Source: Nocardia aurantiaca
GTDB lineage: Bacteria > Actinomycetota > Actinomycetes > Mycobacteriales > Mycobacteriaceae
DNA: 64,000 nucleotides
Assembly (NCBI RefSeq): GCF_009708175.1
Contig: NZ_WMBB01000013.1
Location: 1 to 64,000, forward strand
Reading direction: 5' to 3'
Below are positions 33,098-42,351 of this stretch, in pieces (within the stretch, counting starts at the first letter, position 1; each line of letters begins with the position of its first letter). The position numbers and the translations under genes are program-made. The notes below the pieces were generated by a model that worked only from the letters and a program-made list of their open reading frames with translations, searched no databases and was not told the DNA's origin.

Positions 33098-36000
33098 CTA
33101 TTCGCCGCCGAAGACTCGTTCCACGACTGTCTTCGCGCGGCGGGTGACGCGCATGTAGTGGTCGAGGAATTCACTGCCGTCGTCGGTGGGCCAGCCGTAT
33201 ACCCGGGCTATGGCGGACAGCAGGGTGCCGGGGCCGGGGAGTTGGTCGGCGGATTTGCCGCGCACGAGGACCAGGGCGTTGCGGGCCTTGGTGGCGGTGA
33301 GCCAGGCATCGCGCAGGAGGGCGGCGTCGGTGGCGTCGATGAGTTCTGCGCGTTCGATGGCGTCGAGGGATTCGAGGGTGGAGGTGTTGTGGAGTTCGGG
33401 CACCTCGTGGGCGTGGAGGAGCTGGAGGAGCTGGACCGTCCATTCGACATCGGCGAGGCCGCCGCGACCCAGTTTGGTGTGGGTGGCGGGGTTGGCGCCG
33501 CGCGGGAGGCGTTCGGAGTCGACGCGGGCCTTGATGCGGCGGATCTCGCGCACGCCCTCCGGGGACATCCCGCCCTCGGGGTAGCGGATGGGATCGATGG
33601 TGCGCAGGAAGCGGATTCCGAGTTCGCGGTCACCCGCGACCTGGTGGGCGCGCAGCAGCGCCTGCACCTCCCACGGCTGGGCCCACTGGCCGTAGTAGGC
33701 GGCGTAGGCGGCGAGGGTGCGGACGAGCGCGCCATTGCGGCCCTCGGGGCGCAGACCGGCGTCCACCTGCAGCGGCGGGTCGGTGCTCGGTGCGCCCAGC
33801 AGGCGCTGCACCTGTTCGGCGACGCCGATGGCCCATTTGACCGCGACGGTCTCGTCCTCGCCGGGGCGCGGATCGCACACGAACAGCACGTCGGCGTCGG
33901 AGCCGTAGCCGAGTTCCATGCCGCCGAGCCGGCCCATGCCGATGACCGCCAGGTCGGCGGGCGCGGGCTTGCCGAGATCGGCCTCGCTCGCCCGGATCAC
34001 GGCCTGGAGCGCCGCCTCGAGGGTGGCGATCCAGACCGAGGACAGCGCCTCGCACACCTGCGGAACATCCAGCATGCCCAGCACGTCCGCCGAGGCCACG
34101 CGGGCAAGCTCATGGCGGCGCAGCGAGCGCGCCGTCGCCACCGCCCGCTTCGGATCGTCGTAACGCCGTGCCCCGGAAAGGATTCCACGCGCCACGTCGG
34201 CTGGTTTGGTGGCCAACAGCAGCGGCCCGTCCGGCCCGTCCGCGTACATGCGGATGGTCTCGGGCGCGTTGATCAGCAGATCCGGCAGGTACGCCGAGGA
34301 TCCGAGCACGATCATCAACCGCTGCGCGATGGCTCCCTCGTCGCGCAGTTCGCGCAGGAACCAGATCTCGTTGTCCAGCCCCTCCGACACGCGCCGGTAG
34401 GCGAGCAGCCCCGCGTCGGGATTCGGTGTCTCGCCGAGCCATTCGAGCAGCGTCGGCAGCAGCAGCGCCTGGATCCGCCCCTTGCGCCCGACCTCGCCGG
34501 TCAGCGCTTTCAGATGCCCGAGCGCGTTCTCCGGCGCCACATAGCCCAGCGCGGCCAGCTGCCGCACCGCCGCCTCCGGGCTGAGCCGCAGACTGTCGGC
34601 GTCCAGCCGCGCGACCGATTCCAGCAGCGGCCGGTAGAACAGCTTGGCGTGCAGCCGCCGCACCCGCACGGCATTGCGTTTGATCTCGCTGGTCAGCACC
34701 CCGACCGCGTCCTGCCGCCCATCCGGCCGCATGTGCGCGGCGCGCGCCAGCCAGCGCATGCCCTCCTCGTCCTCGGGGGCGGGCAGCGTGTGGGTGCGCT
34801 TGAGTCTCTGCAGCTGCAAACGGTGTTCGAGCAGCCGCAGGAATTCATAGGAGGCCGTGAGGTTGGCGGCGTCGTCGCGGCCCACATAGCCGCCCGTCGC
34901 CAGCGCGGTCAGCGCCTCGACGGTGCCCTGGACATGCAGCAGCTCGTCGGCCTTGCCGTGCACCAATTGCAGTAGCTGGACGGCGAATTCGACATCGCGC
35001 AGACTGCCGTGCCCCAGTTTCAGCTCGCGTTCGCGCAGGTCCGCGGGCACCAGGTCCTCGACGCGCCGCCGCATGGCCTGCACGTCCGTCACGAAGTCCG
35101 GGCGCTCGGAGGCCGCCCACACCATGGGCATCAGCGCGCCGCGGTACTCGCCGCCGAGTTCGAGATCGCCGGTGGCGGGCCGCATCTTGAGCAGTGCCTG
35201 GAACTCCCAGGTGCGCGCCCAGCGCTTGTAGTAGGCGATATGCGAGTCCAGGGTGCGCACCAGCGCCCCCGCCTTGCCCTCCGGCCGCAGCGCCGCGTCG
35301 ATCTCGAAGAAGGCCGCGCTGCCCACACTCATCATCTCGGCGGCCAGCCGGGTGGCGGTGGTGTCGGCCGGTTCGGCGACGAAGATGACGTCCACGTCGG
35401 AGACGTAATTCAGTTCCCGCGCACCGCATTTGCCCATGGCGATGACGGCCAGCCGGACCGGCACCTCCCGATCGGTGCACACCCGGGCGATCGCCACCGA
35501 CAGCGCCGCGGTGAGCGCCGCGTCGGCCAGATCGGTGAGATGCTGCCCCACCTCCTGGTATGGCAGGACCGGTTCGTTCTCCACGGTGGCGGCCAGATCG
35601 ATGGCGGCCAGCAGCATGAGCTGATCGCGATACCGCTTGCGCAGCAAGGCGATCGCTTCCGGTCCCGCGACGCCCGCGCGGTGCATCATGGGCCCGGCGT
35701 TCGGCCCCGTCTCCGGGATGGCGTGCACCGCGTCCAGCAGCTCGGTCAGCAGTTCCTCGCGCTGGGGCAGCCTCGACCGCTGCAACAGCCGCCACGAGGG
35801 CGGATCAGCGACCAGATGGTCGGCGAAGGCGCTCGACGAGCCGATGAGCGCGAACAGCCGCCCACGCAACGCGGTGTCCCGGCGCAATTCGGAATCCAAA
35901 GCGGCCCAATCGCTCCCGAGCTGCTCGCGCAGCCGGATGAGCGTCAACAGCGCCAGATCGGCGTCGGGGGAACGCGACAGCGCCCACAGCAGCGGAACGC

Positions 36001-36112
36001 TGTCCACGTTGTCCCACGCCAACTCTCGCAGAGAGTCGGACGCCGACGGCTCGAGCAGACCGAGCCGTCCGACACCGGGCACAGCGGAACGAGCAGTCGG
36101 TGGCCGAACCAT
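33098..36112 (-). CDS. glnE: Bifunctional glutamine synthetase adenylyltransferase/deadenylase GlnE, 1004 aa
   Basis: Adds AMP to the glutamine synthetase tyrosine when nitrogen is plentiful and removes it when scarce. Two nucleotidyltransferase domains are visible. The N-terminal deadenylylase has GKCGARELNYVSDVDVIF (about 225-245). The C-terminal adenylyltransferase has GMGRLGGMELGYGSDADV (about 722-740). Helical glnE-specific regions lie between. Length is normal. Its substrate GlnA1 is 15 kb away on the other strand, while glnA2 is just upstream on the same strand. The start fits a leaderless -10 (36119-36124). Confidence 0.97.
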   Translation of the reverse strand: MVRPPTARSAVPGVGRLGLLEPSASDSLRELAWDNVDSVPLLWALSRSPDADLALLTLIRLREQLGSDWAALDSELRRDTALRGRLFALIGSSSAFADHLVADPPSWRLLQRSRLPQREELLTELLDAVHAIPETGPNAGPMMHRAGVAGPEAIALLRKRYRDQLMLLAAIDLAATVENEPVLPYQEVGQHLTDLADAALTAALSVAIARVCTDREVPVRLAVIAMGKCGARELNYVSDVDVIFVAEPADTTATRLAAEMMSVGSAAFFEIDAALRPEGKAGALVRTLDSHIAYYKRWARTWEFQALLKMRPATGDLELGGEYRGALMPMVWAASERPDFVTDVQAMRRRVEDLVPADLRERELKLGHGSLRDVEFAVQLLQLVHGKADELLHVQGTVEALTALATGGYVGRDDAANLTASYEFLRLLEHRLQLQRLKRTHTLPAPEDEEGMRWLARAAHMRPDGRQDAVGVLTSEIKRNAVRVRRLHAKLFYRPLLESVARLDADSLRLSPEAAVRQLAALGYVAPENALGHLKALTGEVGRKGRIQALLLPTLLEWLGETPNPDAGLLAYRRVSEGLDNEIWFLRELRDEGAIAQRLMIVLGSSAYLPDLLINAPETIRMYADGPDGPLLLATKPADVARGILSGARRYDDPKRAVATARSLRRHELARVASADVLGMLDVPQVCEALSSVWIATLEAALQAVIRASEADLGKPAPADLAVIGMGRLGGMELGYGSDADVLFVCDPRPGEDETVAVKWAIGVAEQVQRLLGAPSTDPPLQVDAGLRPEGRNGALVRTLAAYAAYYGQWAQPWEVQALLRAHQVAGDRELGIRFLRTIDPIRYPEGGMSPEGVREIRRIKARVDSERLPRGANPATHTKLGRGGLADVEWTVQLLQLLHAHEVPELHNTSTLESLDAIERAELIDATDAALLRDAWLTATKARNALVLVRGKSADQLPGPGTLLSAIARVYGWPTDDGSEFLDHYMRVTRRAKTVVERVFGGE

Positions 36113-36118
36113 GCAATC

Positions 36119-36124
36119 AAATTA
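36119..36124 (-). promoter_or_regulatory. Predicted -10 of a leaderless promoter for glnE
   Basis: On the minus strand TAATTT ends six bases before the ATG at 36112. It suggests glnE is transcribed independently of glnA2. Confidence 0.6.
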
Positions 36125-36429
36125 CATGGCGCGTCGAACCGACATGCCGCCCAACCCTCCCGAACGAGACATCGTTGCCCCCTCGCAGCCGCTCCGACTC
36201 CCGAACGCACCCACCCGCACTCGGGTGGCGTCGCACGCCTACGTGAATCTCATGCTGAAGCATGGAGTGACGCGGGTGCGTATGGCCCACCACCTCGGCG
36301 CGGCGCGTGTGAAGCCGCCGCGTCCGCCGGCCCGCCTCGGCCCGAACCGCGGCTTGATAGACCTCCCGCCTCGGAGCCGGGAGCGAACAGCTCCACAGAC
36401 CTGCGCATGCAGGGTCGGAGGCTGAAACT

Positions 36430-36538
36430 CCCATCTTCGCAGCCCACCCCAACCCGGACCCACGAATCGAAGGGCAAGCCACCATCTTCGCGACCCGCCT
36501 CAGCCCGGACTCACGAAGCGCAGAGCAAACCTGCCAAG
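36430..36538. repeat. Degenerate tandem copies of the left arm of hairpin element A
   Basis: TTCGC-CCC-CC-C-GGAC-CACGAA type units begin at 36436 and 36487 and run into the arm at 36539, a period of 51-52 bases. They look like decayed duplications of the 5' half of the hairpin element. Confidence 0.55.
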
Positions 36539-36654
36539 TTCGCGGCCCGCCTCGGCCTGGACTGACGGAGCGGGGGAGCGAAGCGGAGGAGCGGAGGAGG
36601 GAAGGCCGAGGTAACAGGGCCGCGAACCCGCCCGGAGCGAAGCGGAGGGCAGGA
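36539..36654 (+). repeat. Hairpin element family, copy A
   Basis: Outer stem TTCGCGGCCC (36539-36548) with GGGCCGCGAA (36617-36626). Inner stem CCTCGGCCT (36550-36558) with AGGCCGAGG (36603-36611). Loop with GGAGCGAAGCGGAGGAGCGG; tail CCCGCCCGGAGCGAAGCGG. Loop and tail are nearly identical to copy B at 48295, but the inner stem sequence differs and remains paired. Confidence 0.8.
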
Positions 36655-36661
36655 GGGCAAT

Positions 36662-36753
36662 TATCACAGCCCCAGATATTCCTTTATCACAGCCCCAGAT
36701 ATTCCTTTATCACAGCCCCAGATATTCCTTTATCACAGCCCCAGATATTCCTT
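36662..36753. repeat. Four tandem 23-bp repeats made from the 3' end of glnA2
   Basis: TATCACAGCCCCAGATATTC plus CTT is repeated four times (36662, 36685, 36708, 36731) without change. The unit closest to the gene encodes its last residues KEYLGL and stop on the minus strand. The other three are downstream copies of that end. Confidence 0.95.
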
Positions 36754-38073
36754 GAGCTCGTAGGGCGTCACCTGCGCGCGGTAGCCCGCCCACTCGCGGC
36801 GCTTGTTGCGCAGGAAGAAGTCGAAGACGTGCTCGCCGAGGGTCTCGGCGACCAGTTCGGACTTCTCCATGGCCTTGAGCGCCTCGTCCAGCGAGGCCGG
36901 CAGCTCACGGAAGCCCATGGCGCGCCGCTCGGCGGAGGTCAGCGACCACACGTCGTCCTCGGCCTCCGGCGGCAGCGTGTAGCCCTTCTCGATGCCGCGC
37001 AGGCCCGCGGCCAGCAGCACCGCGAAGGCCAGGTAGGGGTTGCAGGCGCTGTCAGGGCTGCGGATCTCGACACGGCGCGAGGCCGACTTGTTCGGGGTGT
37101 ACATCGGAACCCGCACCAGCGCAGACCGATTCGATCGGCCCCAGGAGGCGGCCGTCGGGGCCTCGCCACCGTGGATCAGGCGCTTGTAGGAGTTCACCCA
37201 CTGGTTGGTGACCGCGGAGATCTCGTGCGCGTGCTCGAGAATGCCCGCGATGAACGCGCGCGCCGTCTCCGACAGGTTGTCCGGGTCGTCCGGATCGGCG
37301 AAGGCGTTCTGCTCGCCCTCGAACAGCGACATGTGGGTGTGCATGGCCGAACCCGGGTGGTCGGCGAACGGCTTGGGCATGAAGCTGGCCCGCACGCCTT
37401 CGTCGATGGCCACTTCCTTGATCAGGTAGCGGAAGGTCATGACGTTGTCGGCCATGGACAGCGCGTCCGCGTAGCGCAGATCGATCTCCTGCTGGCCCGG
37501 CGCGCCCTCATGGTGGCTGAATTCCACGGAGATGCCCATGGATTCCAGCGAGTCGATGGCGTGGCGGCGGAAGTTCGGGGCTTCGTCGTGCACGGCCTGG
37601 TCGAAGAAGCCGCCGTTGTCGGCCGGGACCGGGCTGGAACCGTCATGCGGGCCCGGCTTCAGCAGGAAGAACTCGATCTCCGGATGTACGTAGCAGCTGA
37701 AGCCCAGGTCACCGGCCTTGTTCAGCTGGCGGCGCAGCACGTGCCGAGGGTCGGCCCAGGACGGCGAACCATCCGGCATGGCGATATCGCAGAACATGCG
37801 CGCGGAGTGCTGGTGCCCCTTGGAGGTGGACCACGGCAGCACCTGGAAGGTGGACGGATCCGGCTTGGCCACCATGTCCGCCTCGGAGACCCGGGCAAAC
37901 CCCTCGATGGCCGAACCGTCGAATCCGATGCCTTCCTCGAAAGCGCCCTCCAGCTCGGCGGGCGCGATCGCGACGGACTTGAGATAACCCAGGACATCGG
38001 TGAACCACAGTCGCACGAATCGGATATCCCGTTCTTCGAGCGTCCGGAGCACGAATTCCTTCTGACGGTCCAT
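36733..38073 (-). CDS. glnA2: Glutamine synthetase GlnA2, 446 aa
   Basis: A second type I glutamine synthetase, shorter than GlnA1 and matching mycobacterial GlnA2 in length and position. IEGFARVSEADMVAKPDPST is the substrate loop, FMPKPFADHPGSAMHTHMSL the ATP-binding region and NRSALVRVP follows. There is no obvious adenylylation tyrosine in the LYELP context, so GlnE control is doubtful. Members may use other amines or make D- or L-glutamine. The start has no Shine-Dalgarno but a TACGCT -10 seven bases upstream. The 3' end is duplicated in tandem. Confidence 0.93.
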   Translation of the reverse strand: MDRQKEFVLRTLEERDIRFVRLWFTDVLGYLKSVAIAPAELEGAFEEGIGFDGSAIEGFARVSEADMVAKPDPSTFQVLPWSTSKGHQHSARMFCDIAMPDGSPSWADPRHVLRRQLNKAGDLGFSCYVHPEIEFFLLKPGPHDGSSPVPADNGGFFDQAVHDEAPNFRRHAIDSLESMGISVEFSHHEGAPGQQEIDLRYADALSMADNVMTFRYLIKEVAIDEGVRASFMPKPFADHPGSAMHTHMSLFEGEQNAFADPDDPDNLSETARAFIAGILEHAHEISAVTNQWVNSYKRLIHGGEAPTAASWGRSNRSALVRVPMYTPNKSASRRVEIRSPDSACNPYLAFAVLLAAGLRGIEKGYTLPPEAEDDVWSLTSAERRAMGFRELPASLDEALKAMEKSELVAETLGEHVFDFFLRNKRREWAGYRAQVTPYELKEYLGL

Positions 38074-38080
38074 GACCGCG

Positions 38081-38086
38081 AGCGTA
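38081..38086 (-). promoter_or_regulatory. Predicted -10 of a leaderless promoter for glnA2
   Basis: TACGCT on the minus strand, seven bases before the ATG at 38073. Confidence 0.6.
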
Positions 38087-38146
38087 GGGTCCCGGAGTTA
38101 AATCCGTGTTACATGAACGTCAGCAGGCGCGGCGAGTCGCGCCGAC

Positions 38147-39673
38147 TCAACACGTGAGGCCCGCCGCGGGCTCCTTCAGATCAACGAGATACGAAATCAC
38201 CGGGTCGTCGACACACTGAACGCCGGACAGCGACACGGTGTGTCGGGCGCCCTTGTAGGTGATGAGGGACGCGCCGAGCTGCTGCGCCAGATCGACTCCG
38301 GCCTGGTACGGCGTGGCCGGATCCTCGGTCGTGGAGATCACCACGGTTTTGGGCAGGCCCTGGATCGAAAGTTTGTGCGGGGTGCTGGTACTGGGCACCG
38401 GCCAGATGGCGCACAGTTCGAGGGGCGCGGCGTCGCTGCCGTGGCCGTCGTCGAGGAAGGGGGCGACGCGGCGGTAGTCGGCGTCCTGCTTGGCGGCGAC
38501 AGACCGGTCGGTAATAGCCGGATCGTCCACGCAGCGAATGGCATTGAAGGCGTCGGAACTGTTGTCGTAGCTGCCGTCTTCGTGGCGGCCGTCGTACATG
38601 TCGGCGAGGGCGAGCAAGGTGTCCCCGCTGCCCTGGGCCAGTTCGCGCAGGCCCTTGGTGAGCGCCGGCCACAGGCGGTTCGAGTACAGGGTCTGCTGCA
38701 CGCCGGTGATGGCGTCGCCGTAGTGCAGGCCGCGCGGGTCCTGGGTGGGAACCGGCTTGCCCCACAGCGGATCCACCAGCGCGCGGAACTTCTTGGTGGC
38801 CTGCCGCGGATCATCGCCGAGCGGGCAGTTGGTCTTCTCCTTGGCCGCGCAGTCGACGGCGTAGGCGTCGAAGGCCTTCTGGAAGCTGGCCGCCTGCGCC
38901 ACCGATTCCTTGACCGGATCCTGCTCCGGGTCCAGCGCACCGTCGAGCACCAGGGCGCGCACGTGGTCGGGGAACTTCTCGGCGTAGGCGTAGCCGAGGC
39001 GGGTGCCATACGAGTAGCCCACATAGGTCAGCTTCGAATCACCGAGCACCGCGCGGATCACGTCCATATCCTGCACGACTTCCCGGGTGCCGACGTGGGC
39101 CAGGAAGTCCTTGCCGGTGCGCTGGGCGCATTTGTCGGCGAGGTCCTTGTTCTCGGCCTCCGCGGCGGCGATACCGGCGGGCGAGTTGTCCTTGTTGGGC
39201 TCGGCGCGCTGGGCGTCGTCCTCGGCCGCGGTCATGCACTTGATGGCGGGCTGCGAGGCGCCGACGCCGCGCGGGTCGAAGCCGATCCGGTCAAAGCGGT
39301 CGGCGAGCGTGGTGCTGTCGCCCAAAGTGACCATGTTCAAGCCGGTCACACCGGGACCGCCGGGGTTGAACAGCAGCGAGCCGATCTTGTTGCCATTGGC
39401 CCGGACTCGCGAGATCGCGATCTTGGCGGTGGCGCCGCCGGGGTTGGCATAGTCGACCGGCACCGTCACCCGCGCGCACTCCGCGTTCTTCGGCATCTCG
39501 TCTTCGCTGTAGTCGGCACAGCTGCCCCAGGTCAGGGTCTGGTTGTAAAAGGAATCCATCCCTACCGGTGCGGTCGCGGTGGGCTTGCCGTCCACCACGT
39601 TGGTGCACGCAGCCGCGGTCATCGCCAACGCCGTCGCCATAAGCACGATCCGGCCGGTTCGCATCAACGCCAT
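38147..39673 (-). CDS. Lipoprotein alpha/beta-hydrolase, Hip1/CaeA-like peptidase/esterase, about 508 aa
   Basis: An exported cell-envelope serine hydrolase. The signal ends in the lipobox LTAAAC-like TMTAAAC/MTAAACT (cysteine near residue 23), so it is lipid-anchored. The alpha/beta-hydrolase domain has LLFNPGGPG, GFDPRGVG and nucleophile GYSYGTRLGYAYA. The C-terminal TAP-like part ends with TYKGARHTVSLSG, which holds the histidine, and a paired cysteine. This matches mycobacterial Rv2223c/Rv2224c, of which Rv2224c (Hip1) cleaves GroEL2 and affects the envelope. The ATG at 39673 is chosen for the signal peptide; an ATG at 39664 also works. Confidence 0.88.
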   Translation of the reverse strand: MALMRTGRIVLMATALAMTAAACTNVVDGKPTATAPVGMDSFYNQTLTWGSCADYSEDEMPKNAECARVTVPVDYANPGGATAKIAISRVRANGNKIGSLLFNPGGPGVTGLNMVTLGDSTTLADRFDRIGFDPRGVGASQPAIKCMTAAEDDAQRAEPNKDNSPAGIAAAEAENKDLADKCAQRTGKDFLAHVGTREVVQDMDVIRAVLGDSKLTYVGYSYGTRLGYAYAEKFPDHVRALVLDGALDPEQDPVKESVAQAASFQKAFDAYAVDCAAKEKTNCPLGDDPRQATKKFRALVDPLWGKPVPTQDPRGLHYGDAITGVQQTLYSNRLWPALTKGLRELAQGSGDTLLALADMYDGRHEDGSYDNSSDAFNAIRCVDDPAITDRSVAAKQDADYRRVAPFLDDGHGSDAAPLELCAIWPVPSTSTPHKLSIQGLPKTVVISTTEDPATPYQAGVDLAQQLGASLITYKGARHTVSLSGVQCVDDPVISYLVDLKEPAAGLTC

Positions 39674-39937
39674 CCCACGATCGTGCCATCCCGCCGAAAA
39701 CACCTTCGAGGCCGTCGGTTGTCGCATATCGGCTCCGCCCGTCCGCGTCTTGTCTCCGTTTACATCACCTCCGCCGCTGTGCGAAAGGTCACGCATGGCA
39801 CGGATTCGGCAACGGTAGAGGTTCGGAGCCGGCCTCACCGGGGGTACGTGGGCCTTCACACGGCAAGTCCCCAGGCCGCTCTCAGGCACGGCATGCTTAA
39901 TGGGAGGGAATCGGGGGTTCTACCTATGAGGGATGTC

Positions 39938-41077
39938 ATGACCGTGCAACCACATTCACCGAATCGGTCCACCGCGTCCGGTTCCGGCTCATCGCGCTCA
40001 CGCACCATCCGGGCCGCTGCCGCCGCGGCGGTGGCCTCGGCCGCGGCCCTGGGACTGGTGGCCTGCGGGCCGTCGACGCTCCCGGGCAATCCGCTCGGGC
40101 AGCCGCCGGGCGGGGTGACCCAGAGCCAGCCGATCGATTTCACCACGCCCCCAGCAGATCTCGACTCCGCGGTGCGGAACGTGGTGCCCGGCATCGTGGA
40201 CGTGAACACCGAGCTCGGGTTGCAGAACGGCGAGGGCGCGGGCACCGGCATCGTGCTCAGCTCCGACGGCGTCGTGCTCACCAACAATCACGTGGTCGAG
40301 GGCGCGACCAAGATCTCGGTCACCGATCTGGGCAACGGGCATACCTATGACGCCACCGTGCTGGGCTTCGACCGGAGCGAGGACATGGCCGTCATCAAAC
40401 TGAGCGGTGCGTCCGGACTGCAGACCGCACCGCTCGGCGATTCGGACAAGGTGGCGGTCGGCGACGCGGTGGTCGGCGTCGGCAATGCGGGTGGACGCGG
40501 CACACCCACCGCGGCCGCGGGCAAGGTGACGGCGCTGAATCGGGCCATCACCGCCAGCGACGACTCCACCGGCAGTTCCGAGCAGCTGACCGGTCTCATC
40601 CAGGTGGCCGCCACCATCGAGCCGGGCGATTCAGGCGGGCCGCTGGTGGACGCGGCCGGACAGGTCATCGGCATGGACACCGCCGCCTCCAAGGGCTTCC
40701 GCTTCAGCATCAGCGGCGGGCAGGGCTTCGCCATCCCGATCAACCAGGCGCTGTCGGTGGCCAAGCAGATCCAGGCGGGCCGGGCCTCGGAGCGCGTGCA
40801 CATCGGCGACACCGCCTTCATCGGCGTCTCGGTCAGCTCGGTCAGCGGCGGCGCGCAGATCCGCGGCGTCGTCCAGGGCGGGCCCGCCGATCAACTCGGC
40901 CTGGCGGCCCGCGACGTCATCACCGGCCTCGACGACCACGCCATCATCTCCGCCAACGACCTCACCTCGACCATGGACCAGCACCACCCGGGCGACACCG
41001 TCACCCTGAAGTGGACCGACGAGGCCGGCCAGTCCCGGTCGGCCCAGGTTCAATTGGCCAAGGGCCCGGTCGGTTAG
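39938..41077 (+). CDS. Exported trypsin-like serine protease with PDZ domain, PepA/HtrA type, about 379 aa
   Basis: The N-terminal signal ends in a lipobox-like LGLVACGP (cysteine near residue 43), so it is likely a lipoprotein. Triad: histidine in LTNNHVVEGA, aspartate in RSEDMAVIKL, serine in EPGDSGGPLV. A PDZ domain follows from about residue 290 (GVSVSSVSGGAQIRGVV, LGLAARDVITGLD). It resembles mycobacterial PepA (Rv0125). Envelope protein quality control is the likely job. ATG 39938 has GAGGGA upstream; ATG 39926 is possible. It is divergent from the Hip1-like gene, and a strong hairpin follows. Confidence 0.9.
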   Translation: MTVQPHSPNRSTASGSGSSRSRTIRAAAAAAVASAAALGLVACGPSTLPGNPLGQPPGGVTQSQPIDFTTPPADLDSAVRNVVPGIVDVNTELGLQNGEGAGTGIVLSSDGVVLTNNHVVEGATKISVTDLGNGHTYDATVLGFDRSEDMAVIKLSGASGLQTAPLGDSDKVAVGDAVVGVGNAGGRGTPTAAAGKVTALNRAITASDDSTGSSEQLTGLIQVAATIEPGDSGGPLVDAAGQVIGMDTAASKGFRFSISGGQGFAIPINQALSVAKQIQAGRASERVHIGDTAFIGVSVSSVSGGAQIRGVVQGGPADQLGLAARDVITGLDDHAIISANDLTSTMDQHHPGDTVTLKWTDEAGQSRSAQVQLAKGPVG

Positions 41078-41093
41078 CGCCCGCACTTTCAGT

Positions 41094-41125
41094 GCCGAGC
41101 CCGCCCTTTCGAGGGCGGGCTCGGC
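41094..41125 (+). terminator. Hairpin terminator after the protease gene
   Basis: A perfect 14-bp stem (41094-41107 with 41112-41125) with TTCG loop, 17 bases after the stop. Confidence 0.85.
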
Positions 41126-41302
41126 CAGTCATCTCCCCCGGTAGGCATTTCTTCGATGGCCTGGGTGCTTGCTCCCGGACCGGCCTCACGGATGTGAGGA
41201 ATTCCATCTCGGGCGGGGACGGGCGCAATGGCAGACTGAGGATCGTCAGAACAACCCGGGGACCCGGTCATGGGCCTCGAGGAAACGACGAAAGGGACGA
41301 TG

Positions 41303-42175
41303 ATGTCCGTATCCGATGCGGAAACCCCTGTTTACGGGTCTGCGGCACCGAAAACTCCCAAGCGCGGGGAGGCGGAGCGTCGGCGGAAGACGCGAGTGCA
41401 GCATCTTCAGCAGATGAAGCAGGCCGGTGAGAGGTGGTCGATGCTGACCGCCTACGACTACTCGACTGCCCGCCTCTTCGAAGAGGCCGGGATTCCGGTG
41501 CTGTTGGTCGGCGATTCGGCCGCCAACGTGGTGTACGGCTACGACACCACGGTCGCGATCACCGTCGACGAACTGATCCCGTTGGTGCGCGGCGTGGTGC
41601 GCGGTGCGCCGCACGCCCTGGTCGTGGCGGACCTGCCGTTCGGCAGCTACGAGTCCTCCCCCGGGCAGGCACTGGCCACGGCCGTGCGCTTCATGAAGGA
41701 GGGCGGCGCGCACGCGGTGAAGCTGGAGGGCGGTGAGCGGGTGGCCGACACCGTCCACACGCTGACCGCCGCCGGCATTCCGGTGATGGCGCACATCGGC
41801 TTCACCCCGCAGAGCGTGAACACCCTGGGCGGTTTCCGGGTGCAGGGCCGCGGCGACGGGGCCGAGCAGCTCATCGCCGACGCCATCGCGGTACAGGAGG
41901 CCGGGGCCTTCTCGGTCGTCATGGAGATGGTGCCCGCCGAGCTGGCCGGGCAGGTCACCCGCAAGCTGACCATTCCGACCATCGGCATCGGCGCCGGCGC
42001 GGAATGCGATGCGCAGGTGCTGGTCTGGCAGGACATGGTCGGCTACACCGGTGGCAAGACCGCCAAGTTCGTCAAGCAGTTCGCCGATGTGGGTGGTCAA
42101 TTGCGCACCGCCGCAGCCACTTACGCGGACGAGGTGCGGCGGGGTGTGTTCCCGGGCCCGGAGCACAGCTACTGA
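41303..42175 (+). CDS. panB: Ketopantoate hydroxymethyltransferase PanB, about 290 aa
   Basis: Catalyses the first committed step of pantothenate (coenzyme A) synthesis: 3-methyl-2-oxobutanoate plus methylene-tetrahydrofolate to ketopantoate. A TIM-barrel enzyme; metal and substrate motifs VGDSAANVVYGYD, DLPFGSYE and GGAHAVKLEGGE are intact, and MVPAELAGQVT carries the catalytic glutamate. ATG 41303 (or 41300) is preferred with AAAGGG upstream; the frame opens at 41270. The N terminus is about 20 residues longer than in E. coli. It is monocistronic between two hairpins. Confidence 0.95.
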   Translation: MSVSDAETPVYGSAAPKTPKRGEAERRRKTRVQHLQQMKQAGERWSMLTAYDYSTARLFEEAGIPVLLVGDSAANVVYGYDTTVAITVDELIPLVRGVVRGAPHALVVADLPFGSYESSPGQALATAVRFMKEGGAHAVKLEGGERVADTVHTLTAAGIPVMAHIGFTPQSVNTLGGFRVQGRGDGAEQLIADAIAVQEAGAFSVVMEMVPAELAGQVTRKLTIPTIGIGAGAECDAQVLVWQDMVGYTGGKTAKFVKQFADVGGQLRTAAATYADEVRRGVFPGPEHSY

Positions 42176-42200
42176 GCCGGATCCGGCTTCCCGGATAGCT

Positions 42201-42234
42201 GAAGTGCCTCCGCGCCACACCACGGAGGCACTTC
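42201..42234 (+). terminator. Hairpin terminator after panB
   Basis: A perfect 12-bp stem (42201-42212 with 42223-42234), ten-base loop, 25 bases after the stop. Confidence 0.8.
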
Positions 42235-42351
42235 ATGCATTTCGGCTATGGAACCCGGGGGCTGAGGCCCCTGCCCCCTGCTTCTCGGTCCACAGCGAAC
42301 TTTTGATGGCAGACTCGGAAGCCAATGAGCTGGAACGACCGAAGGGAAGCC

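Noticed and set aside
33095..34975. Long plus-strand frame opposite glnE
   Set aside because: Antisense shadow of a confidently identified gene.
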